Source: a virus | Strand: one strand, 5' to 3' | IMG/VR virus record: IMGVR_UViG_3300029309_000251 | Span: 1-28,698 of that record | DNA length: 28,698 bases | In this document: one piece after another, positions 16,180 to 23,605 of the stretch | Position numbering within the stretch: the first letter of the stretch is position 1 | How the letters are laid out: each line of letters opens with the position of its first letter | The notes under the pieces: generated by a model | Told to the model about the DNA's origin: nothing | Seen by the model: only the letters and a program-made list of their open reading frames with translations | The model's database searches: none | Made by a program: the position numbers and the translations under genes

Positions 16180-18615
16180 TTATCTCGGACTAAATTCTGC
16201 CAAGTCGAAGCCGTCCAAGCTGTCTTCATTCGACTCGAAATTAATTGGAGGCAAGTTGTTCTTTCGTTGGTCGATAAGCTTGCTCTGCTCAGTATTTTGT
16301 TGACTAATACGACTGGCTTTAGCGACTTCGCGACGGTCCTCGCGAGACTGTAGCCCCTGCTCTTGTACGCCCGCGATTTGCATCTGGTACTGGAACTCCC
16401 GCTCCATAAGCTGTGCCTTGAGCTGTGCCTCGGCCTGCATCTTCTCAATCTCAAATGCAATCTCCGCCTGCTTGACCTGCATCTTGCTCTGGCCCTCAGC
16501 TTGAATCTTTTGCATGGCCGTCTGCGCAGCCATCTGCTGTGATTGCATGTTGTTCTGGGCCTGCATCTGCTGCTGCTGAAGTTGGAACTGCCGCTCCTCC
16601 TCTTGCTTAGCAATACGCTTAATCTTCAAGAGCTGGTTGGCCAGCTTCAGGTTCTTAATCTCACGGATATCGATGGCGTCCTCAAGGTCTATACCACCCT
16701 TGCTCAAAGCCATTTGGATATTGGCCTCGAGCTGCGCACGCTGCTCCTCGTCAGGACTAATCTCAATGAAGATGCCGAAGTCGTAGATATACAACTCGTT
16801 AATCTCCTTTAGAATACTGACGTTGTACTTACCAATCTGGTTTACAAACTCGTCCTTAAAATCTGCGTACTCAAGGATGTCGCTAACGCGGTATGTCAAA
16901 GCCTCAGCCAGAGTACGGAACATATATACGCTGCCGTCAAGAATGTGTCGCGTAGCCGTGTTGCTGTTCGCCGCGGCCAACTTCTGCAAGCCCACCAAGC
17001 CACGAGGGTCGGGAGTGCTGCCGTCGCGAGCCTCGTTCAGGCCCGTAACGTCACGAATCATTTGCAGATAGTGATTCATATTGCCAATCAACATCTGCGT
17101 CTTCGCAGCACCACTGTTGCTGTTGAGCTCTTGGATAGGAACCTTGCCCTGATTGTAATCCCCGTCCTGAGTGTATGACCTTCCGATAACGCTACCCGTT
17201 TGGAAATAGAGCCGTAGAGCGTCTTCCGGGTTGTATGCGTTGCCCGTCCCTAGGTCGACCTCGTTGAGGCCGTCAGCGTCGATATAAACGCCGTCAGGAA
17301 CAGTGCGAGAGATAACCTGCTGGAGCTTGAGGTGCGTGATTTGTATGAGGTCGGCGAAAGGAATCATGCGCCGAGTGAGAGACTCGATGACACCCTTGTA
17401 CATACGTGGTGCTGTAGCCACGTAGTTGGGGAGCGCATGCTGGCTGGCAGACTTAGGGCGAACCATGTTCTCTGCCACCTCCCACTTGAGCAAGATGTTT
17501 GTGCCCATAACCATGATGCCCTCGTACCAGACGTCGATGGTCTTTTCAACCTTTTCGAAGTTGCCCTCCTCCATCATCTCCTCCGGCGGATTGAACTGGT
17601 CGTCCTTTTCAATCATCCGGGCACCGTCGCCGTCAAGCTTCTTACGCTTGTATACAATCTTCTTGGTCGTCTTGTAGTTGAAGTACATCAACGTAGCTAC
17701 GTCACGATAGAACATATCGTTCTCGTAGAACTGAGCCACGTTATAGTAGTCGTACCAACTCTGACTGTATTTGCTAATCTCCTCCAAGTCCTCGTTGGTG
17801 AGGCTGGGGTCGATTTTCATTAGCTCCGTGATAGGGAGGGTCTTAACCTCACCCCAGTAGAAGCAGTCCTTGAAGTATGGGTCTTCCGTGTAGCTATATA
17901 CCACGTTGGCAGGGTCCACATACGAAAGCTCTACACCCGCACCCGGCAAAAACTCGTGCTTGGCGACACTGATGCCTAAAACGGCGAGGTCGTAGTCCAT
18001 GCGCTTCCGCAAGTCCGAGTAGTGGTTTTCTTCGAGGATAGTATTGATGGCTTCCTCCTCAGCAATCTCAATGGCAGGCTTGTAGTTGAGCTGCATATAT
18101 ACCTGCAACTCTTCGTCGGTGCTAGGCAGGTCGTCAGGGTTCATAGTGAACGGGTCGACGCCAGTCTTTTGCTGGATGATGTCCAAGACAGGCTTGGCTA
18201 CCATCTGCCCCTCAATCATATCCTGATACTTGCTGCGCTTGGCCTGAGACAAAGCGTCTTGCGCGTAAGCCTTGACCTTGAAGATGCGCTCCGACAAGCC
18301 GTTGACTACGATATCAATGAACTTAGGCAAGATGGGCACCGGAGTCCAGTCCAAATTCAAATACGAAAGGTCGCCGTCTACGGCAAGCTCGTTCTTGTAC
18401 TTGGATACGCTCTGCTCGCCACGGGCATACAGGCGCAGACGGTTGAAGTCGCGCCACTGGTTGTAGAACCGACACTGGTTTCCATCTTTCTTAAACCACT
18501 CGTATTGAATGGCTTGCCCGACCATCAAGCCGTAATCATCGCTGGCTTTTTCCGCGTCAGAAACAAACTGACTGGGAAAACCAGCAGTAGAGATGTTCAC
18601 CTTGACGTCCTTCAT
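16180..18615 (-). CDS. Portal protein
   Basis: This 811-residue protein starts directly after the TerL stop (TAA then ATG), the usual terminase-portal coupling. The N-terminal half includes QCRFYNQWRDFNRLRLYARG and LDWTPVPILPKFIDIVVNGL. The core contains SYVDPANVVYSY, a stem region near ADLIQITHLKLQQVISRTVP, and the sequence RDVTGLNEARDGSTPDPRGL near residue 550, which I associate with large portals of crAss-like phages. Residues about 650-780 are a glutamine-, alanine- and methionine-rich coiled coil (QFQLQQQQMQAQNNMQ), a long barrel-like extension. The C-terminus is acidic (GFDLAEFSPR). Length is at the large end for portals but fits the proposed group. Confidence 0.93.
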   Translation of the reverse strand: MKDVKVNISTAGFPSQFVSDAEKASDDYGLMVGQAIQYEWFKKDGNQCRFYNQWRDFNRLRLYARGEQSVSKYKNELAVDGDLSYLNLDWTPVPILPKFIDIVVNGLSERIFKVKAYAQDALSQAKRSKYQDMIEGQMVAKPVLDIIQQKTGVDPFTMNPDDLPSTDEELQVYMQLNYKPAIEIAEEEAINTILEENHYSDLRKRMDYDLAVLGISVAKHEFLPGAGVELSYVDPANVVYSYTEDPYFKDCFYWGEVKTLPITELMKIDPSLTNEDLEEISKYSQSWYDYYNVAQFYENDMFYRDVATLMYFNYKTTKKIVYKRKKLDGDGARMIEKDDQFNPPEEMMEEGNFEKVEKTIDVWYEGIMVMGTNILLKWEVAENMVRPKSASQHALPNYVATAPRMYKGVIESLTRRMIPFADLIQITHLKLQQVISRTVPDGVYIDADGLNEVDLGTGNAYNPEDALRLYFQTGSVIGRSYTQDGDYNQGKVPIQELNSNSGAAKTQMLIGNMNHYLQMIRDVTGLNEARDGSTPDPRGLVGLQKLAAANSNTATRHILDGSVYMFRTLAEALTYRVSDILEYADFKDEFVNQIGKYNVSILKEINELYIYDFGIFIEISPDEEQRAQLEANIQMALSKGGIDLEDAIDIREIKNLKLANQLLKIKRIAKQEEERQFQLQQQQMQAQNNMQSQQMAAQTAMQKIQAEGQSKMQVKQAEIAFEIEKMQAEAQLKAQLMEREFQYQMQIAGVQEQGLQSREDRREVAKASRISQQNTEQSKLIDQRKNNLPPINFESNEDSLDGFDLAEFSPR

Positions 18616-20844
18616 TTAGTCCAGCAATTCACTACGAAACCCACGATTGTTATACTTAGGCAAGGTAATACTTATTGAACTCTTCTGTTCTTGAGGAGTA
18701 TACAGGTGCTTTTGGTTTGCCATAATCGCAAGACCACTGCTGATAGTAGCGTCAAAAGAAGTGCGATTGCTTATGTCAAAGCGGGCCCAATCTTCTAAAG
18801 TCCTAACGAAAGGCATAGTGCCCATCTCCCCTGCATCGCGGAAGGTGCCGTCCATATCTATTCCCACGTGCTTTTCTATATAGCTCTCGACAGCCGCTGC
18901 GTGAGCTTGCTTGACGTCTTCAGAACTGTTGGGGATACCTCCCAGCTCACGCTCCGTTTTGCTGAGCTTATTGAAGTGTTTGTCCGGCCTGTTCATACAG
19001 AACCCTCTATACCCACGGTTCTTGAAGTGGTACAATAGACGAGGCTTGTTGTTCTCGATAAGGATGGGCATACCATAGAAAACGCAAGCCATAAGGACCT
19101 CCTCAAAGAAAATCTCTGCCGTCTGCGGGCGAGCCACATACTCCAAAAAAAACTCGTTAGTAGGGGCGTCGTCCATGTGGAACTTGGTCATTCCGTGAAG
19201 AGCACCGTTAGAACCACCACCACCCACAGTACCACTAATGTCGTAGGAGTCACATCCAAAGGAACCAATATGCTCATTGCCGGGGTATTTGACGCCCCTC
19301 TTGTCAAGCCACCGGTTTTGCATGCCCTTAGCAGGTGTCCAAGACACGTTAAAGCGACCGCGTTTGTCCGGGCTAAAAATAACTTTACTGTCGCGAATGC
19401 CGTTCTCCCACTGGAAAGAACCCCGCGTGAGGTAGTGCTCTTTGACAAGGCTGTCTGCGTAATCAATCTGCTGGTAAATCTTGGTCAGATTAAATAAACT
19501 CTGCTTACTCTCATCTCGGAAAGCATGGGACTCAGTACGAGGAAATTGACGGTAAAACTCATTGAGCGCATCGGGGTCGTTCTTCATGCTTTCGACCTCC
19601 GCCTCCCAGTAGTCGATGGCGCCAGAACGAATCATCTCCCCGTCGACACCCTTCACAGATTTTTCTTGCGCACGGAATACGGGGTGCCCGAACTCATCGA
19701 TGAAGCCCTCCATGTTGTACTCCATCGGGATGAAGAGGGAGTACATACCGCTCTTGGTTTGTCCGTTGGCGTTGCGCACACGCGGGTCCGAATCCTCGTA
19801 TAGCTTCTTAAAATTTGAGCCTCCCTTGGCGAGGGCGTTCGACGTAGAGCCCATAAGGCACTTGCCGATAATTCGGCTACCCAAGCGTAGACACGTCTTA
19901 GTAACACGCCAGTTGTTGAGGATGTTGTTGGGTTTGACCCACTTCCCGCTCTCGTCATGGACTAGGAGCAAAAGCTTTTCTCCGTCGTAAGAGTTGTCGT
20001 CGGTGTTTTTCCAGTCGATGGTGGTGTCCAGTCCGAAAATCTCTTCGTCCTCCACATCGTACATATTCTTCTTTGTAATCTTCGAAGCAGGTATACGAAA
20101 CGCCAGTTCCGTTTTCGGCTTATCCATGCCGTCCTGTATCGGTTTGAAGAAGAATGGAAGGCGGTTGGCGATGGGTACCACCTTATCGGTGAACATCTTC
20201 TTGGCGTCGCCACCTGTCTTTGAAAGTATCCCAACTCGTGAATCCTTGGCTAGTGTTCCTGTGTTGACGCACTCGGAAGACCCCATAAACGAAAACCCGG
20301 AGCGACGAATCTTTAGGTACGTCATACCAAAGCTGCGTGGGTCTGCCTTGCACGCCTCCCAGAAGATAAAAAATATCCTGTTGGCCTCGCGAAAGTCAGG
20401 ATACCCGACGTCGATGCTAGTCCACTGCAAGTACATGTAGTGAGCACCAGTGATATACGTCGGGGTACCGTCATTATAAAACCAATAGCCTTGCTCGCGA
20501 CGGTCGAACTCCTCTTCGATATAGTCCACCCACTCTGCCTTGAAAAGCTTGTGCATGTCGTTCCACTGGAAGATGCTGGAGATTTTAGACAGAGCTTTGG
20601 GTAGCGGCTCACGAACCCACTTGTTGCCTTCGCTAAGTTTTTTTGGAGCCAGAGGAAGGGCGATGACAAGACCGTTGATGTCTATTATGTCACCAATCTG
20701 TCCGGTCTTAGAGATTACGACCATGTCGTATTTCTCGCTGTACCCGTATTGCCACGTCTTAGCGCGGTTCTTATTTGACACTACCCCCTTAGACACATGG
20801 TCATAACGGATGGAGTACAGTTTATCTGGAGCGTCGTTCTGCAA
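18616..20844 (-). CDS. terL: Terminase large subunit (ATPase and nuclease)
   Basis: The 742-residue protein powers DNA packaging at the portal. The Walker A region (residues 177-186) reads LKIRRSGFSF, a degenerate form without GK[ST]; crAss-like TerL proteins are remembered to have a similar R-R-x-GFS. Walker B with catalytic carboxylate is at 291-298 (LLLLVHDE), and a coupling motif GSTSN is at 332-336. The RNase H-like nuclease begins near residue 525, with D532 in GCDSYD and E597 in ILIENN as acidic ligands; a third acid is probably in the segment FDATISSGLAIM near the C-terminus. It overlaps the small upstream gene by 23 bases and is followed immediately by portal. The residues 70-100 region precedes the ATPase and is unassigned. 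Confidence 0.93.
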   Translation of the reverse strand: MQNDAPDKLYSIRYDHVSKGVVSNKNRAKTWQYGYSEKYDMVVISKTGQIGDIIDINGLVIALPLAPKKLSEGNKWVREPLPKALSKISSIFQWNDMHKLFKAEWVDYIEEEFDRREQGYWFYNDGTPTYITGAHYMYLQWTSIDVGYPDFREANRIFFIFWEACKADPRSFGMTYLKIRRSGFSFMGSSECVNTGTLAKDSRVGILSKTGGDAKKMFTDKVVPIANRLPFFFKPIQDGMDKPKTELAFRIPASKITKKNMYDVEDEEIFGLDTTIDWKNTDDNSYDGEKLLLLVHDESGKWVKPNNILNNWRVTKTCLRLGSRIIGKCLMGSTSNALAKGGSNFKKLYEDSDPRVRNANGQTKSGMYSLFIPMEYNMEGFIDEFGHPVFRAQEKSVKGVDGEMIRSGAIDYWEAEVESMKNDPDALNEFYRQFPRTESHAFRDESKQSLFNLTKIYQQIDYADSLVKEHYLTRGSFQWENGIRDSKVIFSPDKRGRFNVSWTPAKGMQNRWLDKRGVKYPGNEHIGSFGCDSYDISGTVGGGGSNGALHGMTKFHMDDAPTNEFFLEYVARPQTAEIFFEEVLMACVFYGMPILIENNKPRLLYHFKNRGYRGFCMNRPDKHFNKLSKTERELGGIPNSSEDVKQAHAAAVESYIEKHVGIDMDGTFRDAGEMGTMPFVRTLEDWARFDISNRTSFDATISSGLAIMANQKHLYTPQEQKSSISITLPKYNNRGFRSELLD

Positions 20845-21097
20845 AACCCACCTTCGTTTCCGTCTTGGTGGACCCCAACTCCAACTCCTCCTCTTCGGAG
20901 TCTATGCGATTAAGAATTTCAAAGGCGTCCATAATAGCCAGCTTCTTAGTAGCAGCGGCGTTCTTGAGCCTATCGGCAGCCAAGTCGTCATCTTCGCCCG
21001 GCTTGAGGATGTCCTCCTGAGCAACCTTAATGAGTTGCTCTACGGCTATCCTACCTGCGGCGATGATGCGTTCCTTTAGCTTCCTTGAATCTTGCAT
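20822..21097 (-). CDS. Small helical protein, candidate terminase small subunit
   Basis: This 91-residue protein overlaps the start of the terminase large gene by 23 bases, the classic position of TerS. Residues 1-30 (DSRKLKERIIAAGRIAVEQL) and 42-70 (AADRLKNAAATKKLAIMDAF) are amphipathic helices, with an acidic segment EEEELEL and a basic tail FAERRSR. This helical composition suits a ring-forming DNA-recognition subunit, but there is no clear helix-turn-helix and it is shorter than most TerS. The assignment therefore rests mainly on synteny. Confidence 0.85.
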   Translation of the reverse strand: MQDSRKLKERIIAAGRIAVEQLIKVAQEDILKPGEDDDLAADRLKNAAATKKLAIMDAFEILNRIDSEEEELELGSTKTETKVGFAERRSR

Positions 21098-21627
21098 GTG
21101 ATTTGGTGGTCAAACATTCGGTACATCTTTTTACCCCCTACATTGAACTCGTACTCGCTATCGGGCTTGAAGGTTACCGTGTCACCAGACTTAATTCCTT
21201 GGGCCATAAGATAATCATTTGGGTAACTCATTATCCCCATCAAAGGCTCTTCTGTCAAAGGCTTGAATATGGTAGACTCCTGAGGAGGTATAGGGCTAAC
21301 AAAACAAAACCTGTCGTGAGAGTTCCAATCGCCATCCCGACGCCACATATAGAACTGGTCGAAGTCTACTAGGAACAGGTCGTCACGAAGGAAGCTGCGC
21401 CCGCTCTGTCGGCGCCCCTTCATGTCGTTGTAATGCTTGAATACGTTGTGGTGTACAAGCAGCGTATCGCCAACTTGTATTGGGCCCGTATACCCCACTG
21501 GGAGCGCTACCACCTCACCCTCTCGGTTCGAAAACCGATGGTCCTCTTCGTTGCTACTTACGATAAGGTCTCCTTTGGTGTTGGCGTATCTCTCTCCCTT
21601 TACGATGAATTGCTCTACTGCCCTCAA
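21076..21627 (-). CDS. Conserved protein with GroES-like features
   Basis: The 183-residue protein has two half-barrel-like segments. Residues 36-70 read GEVVALPVGY, IQVGDTLLVHHNVFKHYND, resembling the GroES pattern GKV-x-A-V-G followed by VKVGD-x-V. Residues 145-180 read GIKSGDTVTFKPDSEYEFNV, then GKKMYRMFDHQITCKI, like the final strands of a co-chaperonin. Between them is a tryptophan-rich stretch MWRRDGDWNSHDRF. Phage co-chaperonins assist capsid folding, and the gene lies just ahead of terminase and head genes. However, no mobile-loop sequence is certain and length is almost twice that of GroES, so function stays tentative. The start is ATGA-coupled to the previous gene. Confidence 0.9.
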   Translation of the reverse strand: MRAVEQFIVKGERYANTKGDLIVSSNEEDHRFSNREGEVVALPVGYTGPIQVGDTLLVHHNVFKHYNDMKGRRQSGRSFLRDDLFLVDFDQFYMWRRDGDWNSHDRFCFVSPIPPQESTIFKPLTEEPLMGIMSYPNDYLMAQGIKSGDTVTFKPDSEYEFNVGGKKMYRMFDHQITCKIQGS

Positions 21628-21842
21628 AAGTTGATGTTGTATTCTATTGAAATTGGCATGGGCGCCGTAAACTCTTTCCAGAGTATTACGGTATCCTCTT
21701 GCTCAATGTATATGAGAAAGCTGCCTTCGCTGTATTTAATTAAATGCACATGGTGAGACCCGCCAAGAACGGCTTGTCCCACCACGTAACACATCGAGTC
21801 CTTGTAATTCGGACCCACACAAATCTTGCGGATGTCTCTCAC
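21624..21842 (-). CDS. 72-residue conserved hypothetical protein
   Basis: The gene is ATGA-coupled at both ends (21839-21842 and 21624-21627), strong support that it is translated. The sequence contains VGPNYKDSMCYVVGQAVLGG, HHVHLIKY, then FLIYIEQEDTVILWKEF and PISIEYNINF. It looks like a compact beta-rich single domain with no signal peptide or membrane span. I recall similar short proteins in aquatic phage contigs next to the GroES-like gene, but I know no function. Being in the head-assembly cluster it may be an accessory factor. Confidence 0.88.
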   Translation of the reverse strand: MRDIRKICVGPNYKDSMCYVVGQAVLGGSHHVHLIKYSEGSFLIYIEQEDTVILWKEFTAPMPISIEYNINF

Positions 21843-22369
21843 ACCGTAATAATACGGTAGAGTATCTCAATAGTCACAGGAGAATCTCCTGTTGTTGGGC
21901 TAGGGTTGCTTGCTGTGCCCAAAATCAAAGGTTGATTTGCACCCAACACGCCTGCGGTAGCACCAGTAGCAGGAAGGAATGCTGCCGCAGCATCGGAAGA
22001 AGAGTTTACTGCACCAAAGGGAAGAGTAAACTGGTCAGCCGTAGTCGTACCCAACGTCAAGTCGGTGCTAAAGCTATATGCCGTAGTGTTGAAGTCAAGC
22101 TTAAACGTAGCCGACACCACCTGAATGTAGTTGCCTGCTCCGGGAGCAACTATAAGGGTGCTGGAACTAGCACCAAGGTTGTTCATCTTTACGAACGTAA
22201 CGCTTTCCGTAGCCAACTGCGTGTAATTAGCCTCGACCAAGCTTGCAATACCAGACAGAGGAAACTGCTTGGTAGCACTGTTGTTCGCAGAATCGGTGCC
22301 AATAACTGTATCCGCCCCTACCGGAGTGCTTTTGAGCGGATAGCTTGCCGCGTTACCAATCTTAGCCAT
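21839..22369 (-). CDS. 176-residue tail-fibre-like structural protein
   Basis: The ATG directly follows the stop of the 52-residue membrane gene. The opening (KIGNAASYPLKSTPVGADTV, then IGTDSANNSATKQFPLSGIA) resembles the N-terminal attachment segment of phage fibre proteins and parallels the opening of the 560-residue fibre gene in this window (ITDLTALTTPANNDVLAIVD). The body is beta-rich with S, T, A and G residues and ends in strands VTIEILYRIITV. It may be a short fibre, fibre adaptor or head decoration. No catalytic motif is present. It is separated from the other fibre genes by the lysis cassette. Confidence 0.88.
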   Translation of the reverse strand: MAKIGNAASYPLKSTPVGADTVIGTDSANNSATKQFPLSGIASLVEANYTQLATESVTFVKMNNLGASSSTLIVAPGAGNYIQVVSATFKLDFNTTAYSFSTDLTLGTTTADQFTLPFGAVNSSSDAAAAFLPATGATAGVLGANQPLILGTASNPSPTTGDSPVTIEILYRIITV

Positions 22370-22528
22370 TCACTTCCGGCGGTCGCCAGTAATTGAGGTG
22401 ATGAGCATATCGATGTACGAAAAGACAAGGTTGTCCTGCTGCGTAGGAGTCAGGTTAACAACAACTTTCGCGAAAGCCAGAGTGGCGAGCAAAAGCTCAG
22501 CCCAGAAATCAATAATGAAGTCAATCAT
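22370..22528 (-). CDS. 52-residue single-pass membrane protein, holin candidate
   Basis: Translating the gap after the endolysin gives a complete frame from ATG 22528 to TGA 22370-22372, immediately followed by the next ATG. It contains IDFIIDFWAELLLATLAFAK then VVVNLTPTQQDN and FSYIDMLI, ending in the charged tail TGDRRK. The hydrophobic run at residues 2-26 is long enough for one membrane span. Small size, one span, charged C-terminus and position next to the M15 endolysin make it a holin candidate. It has no Shine-Dalgarno. Exact abutment of stop and start is the main evidence that the gene is real. Confidence 0.8.
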   Translation of the reverse strand: MIDFIIDFWAELLLATLAFAKVVVNLTPTQQDNLVFSYIDMLITSITGDRRK

Positions 22529-22546
22529 AGAACCAAGGTACGGAAT

Positions 22547-22900
22547 TCAATACAACCACGCTACGTTGCCAGATTTGCTTGGGTCACAGTCCACGTGAAC
22601 AAAGCTTTGGCCAATGCCGATGCGATTGAATCCCGCCTCGATTAAACCCTTGACAACAAGAAACCTACGATTGGAACTGTCCGTCCTGATGTCGGCTGCC
22701 CAACCCGTAAGATGGGAAGAGTTAAGTACCCCGCCCACCTCGGAGTTGTGCTCTGCCGTACGAAAGCCCGAGTTAATGACATAGGGAACCCCGCTGAGCT
22801 CGCGAGCCAAGTCGAGCTTTTCCAAAAAGATGTCTTGCATCTCGTGGCCAGACCCCGGCTGGTCCGGGCTATCGAACTCTTCGTATTTGAAATACTTCAC
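22547..22900 (-). CDS. Endolysin, M15-family zinc peptidase (VanY/D-Ala-D-Ala carboxypeptidase type)
   Basis: The 117-residue protein contains the M15 signature: SSHLTGWAAD at residues 61-70 (zinc ligands H63 and D70, with G66) and FVHVDCD at 100-106 (third ligand H102). The N-terminal MKYFKYEEFDSPD is the usual opening of short M15_3-type enzymes, and VINSGFRTAEHN at 41-52 holds the conserved Ser-Gly-x-Arg turn. It should cleave peptide cross-links of murein during lysis. There is no signal peptide or binding domain, so it needs a holin for access. It is ATGA-coupled to the membrane protein upstream. No key residue is missing. Confidence 0.95.
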   Translation of the reverse strand: MKYFKYEEFDSPDQPGSGHEMQDIFLEKLDLARELSGVPYVINSGFRTAEHNSEVGGVLNSSHLTGWAADIRTDSSNRRFLVVKGLIEAGFNRIGIGQSFVHVDCDPSKSGNVAWLY

Positions 22901-23106
22901 TTGATGCCTTTCTGTGCCAGCAAAAGCTTGAGCTCATCGACGGAAACAACAAGCTTCTCCAGCATACCCATAACCTGTAACTCCTGTTTCTCTAGCATCG
23001 CGATGCGGGCCTTCAGCTTTCCGATTTCGGTTTGGAGCTTGAAGTATACCCCAACGAGGGCCCCCGCGAGAGTGAGGATTTCGAATAGGGTAATGGTGTT
23101 GTCCAT
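22897..23106 (-). CDS. 69-residue membrane-anchored coiled-coil protein, holin/spanin candidate
   Basis: Residues 5-24 (ITLFEILTLAGALVGVYFKL) form one membrane span. Residues 25-62 are a coiled coil (EIGKLKARIAMLEKQELQVM, LEKLVVSVDELKLLLA), followed by a short basic end QKGIK. Anchor plus coiled coil next to an endolysin is typical of small phage lysis proteins (XhlA-like or spanin-like, or an accessory holin). The stop overlaps the endolysin ATG as ATGA, so the two are co-translated. The family is not recognised with certainty. Confidence 0.9.
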   Translation of the reverse strand: MDNTITLFEILTLAGALVGVYFKLQTEIGKLKARIAMLEKQELQVMGMLEKLVVSVDELKLLLAQKGIK

Positions 23107-23192
23107 GATGCTTTATCCTGCCACTCAGGTTCCTGCCAGTAAATCCAATATTGCTGGTGTCTTTTACTATGGTAAATATACCTAAGCGACAT
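23013..23192 (-). CDS. Possible overlapping 59-residue gene
   Basis: An 85-base stretch between the 136-residue gene and the 69-residue membrane gene is otherwise empty. An ATG at 23192 overlaps the upstream TAA as TAATG, the same junction used at four surer sites here, and opens a frame beginning MSLRYIYHSKRHQQYWIYW then QEPEWQDKASW. Only the first 29 codons lie in the gap; the remainder overlaps the membrane-protein gene by 94 bases and becomes serine-rich. The aromatic N-terminal part looks protein-like and the tail does not, so the gene may be real, decayed, or merely a re-initiation leader. Confidence 0.35.
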   Translation of the reverse strand: MSLRYIYHSKRHQQYWIYWQEPEWQDKASWTTPLPYSKSSLSRGPSLGYTSSSKPKSES

Positions 23193-23602
23193 TATTCCTC
23201 TGGCAACTCTGGCAACCAACCCAGCTCCTTGGCTTCCTCTTCAGTAAGCTGTACACAAGTGGATGGGATAAGCTGCTCGAAAAGAACGGAGCCGCCCTTG
23301 TTGGACTCCACCAAAGCAATCAAAGAATCCATCTCGGCAGCAGGCACGCCGGGAAGAAGCGCAACAAGCTCGTCCAAAACCAAGGCTGGGTTCATGTAAA
23401 TCTCCTCCGCCGTGTCCCCTACGATGGCCACCTGTCCCGTGTCGGGGTGGGTGATGCGGGGGAAGTAGTATTTTGTTAAATCCTGCGAGGATTGCAGAGA
23501 GAGAGGTCGACGCAGGCACCAAATTTGTGCGTCTATAGCTTCCGCCCGCTCCGCGCTGGTCAAGCTCAATTCCGGCTCGATAGGTATGTATACAGTGCTC
23601 AT
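23192..23602 (-). CDS. 136-residue acidic hypothetical protein in the tail-fibre/lysis junction
   Basis: The start lies 3 bases beyond the stop of the second LamG-like gene. The chain is acidic, with a helical N-terminus (SLTSAERAEAIDAQIWCLRR), a middle strand region (KYYFPRITHPDTGQVAIVGD) and helical leucine-rich segments (NPALVLDELVALLPGV, MDSLIALVES), ending TEEEAKELGWLPELPEE. There is no signal or membrane segment. I do not recognise the family. Position between fibres and lysis genes suggests a fibre chaperone or tail accessory, but nothing in the sequence proves it. Confidence 0.85.
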   Translation of the reverse strand: MSTVYIPIEPELSLTSAERAEAIDAQIWCLRRPLSLQSSQDLTKYYFPRITHPDTGQVAIVGDTAEEIYMNPALVLDELVALLPGVPAAEMDSLIALVESNKGGSVLFEQLIPSTCVQLTEEEAKELGWLPELPEE

Positions 23603-23605
23603 GGA

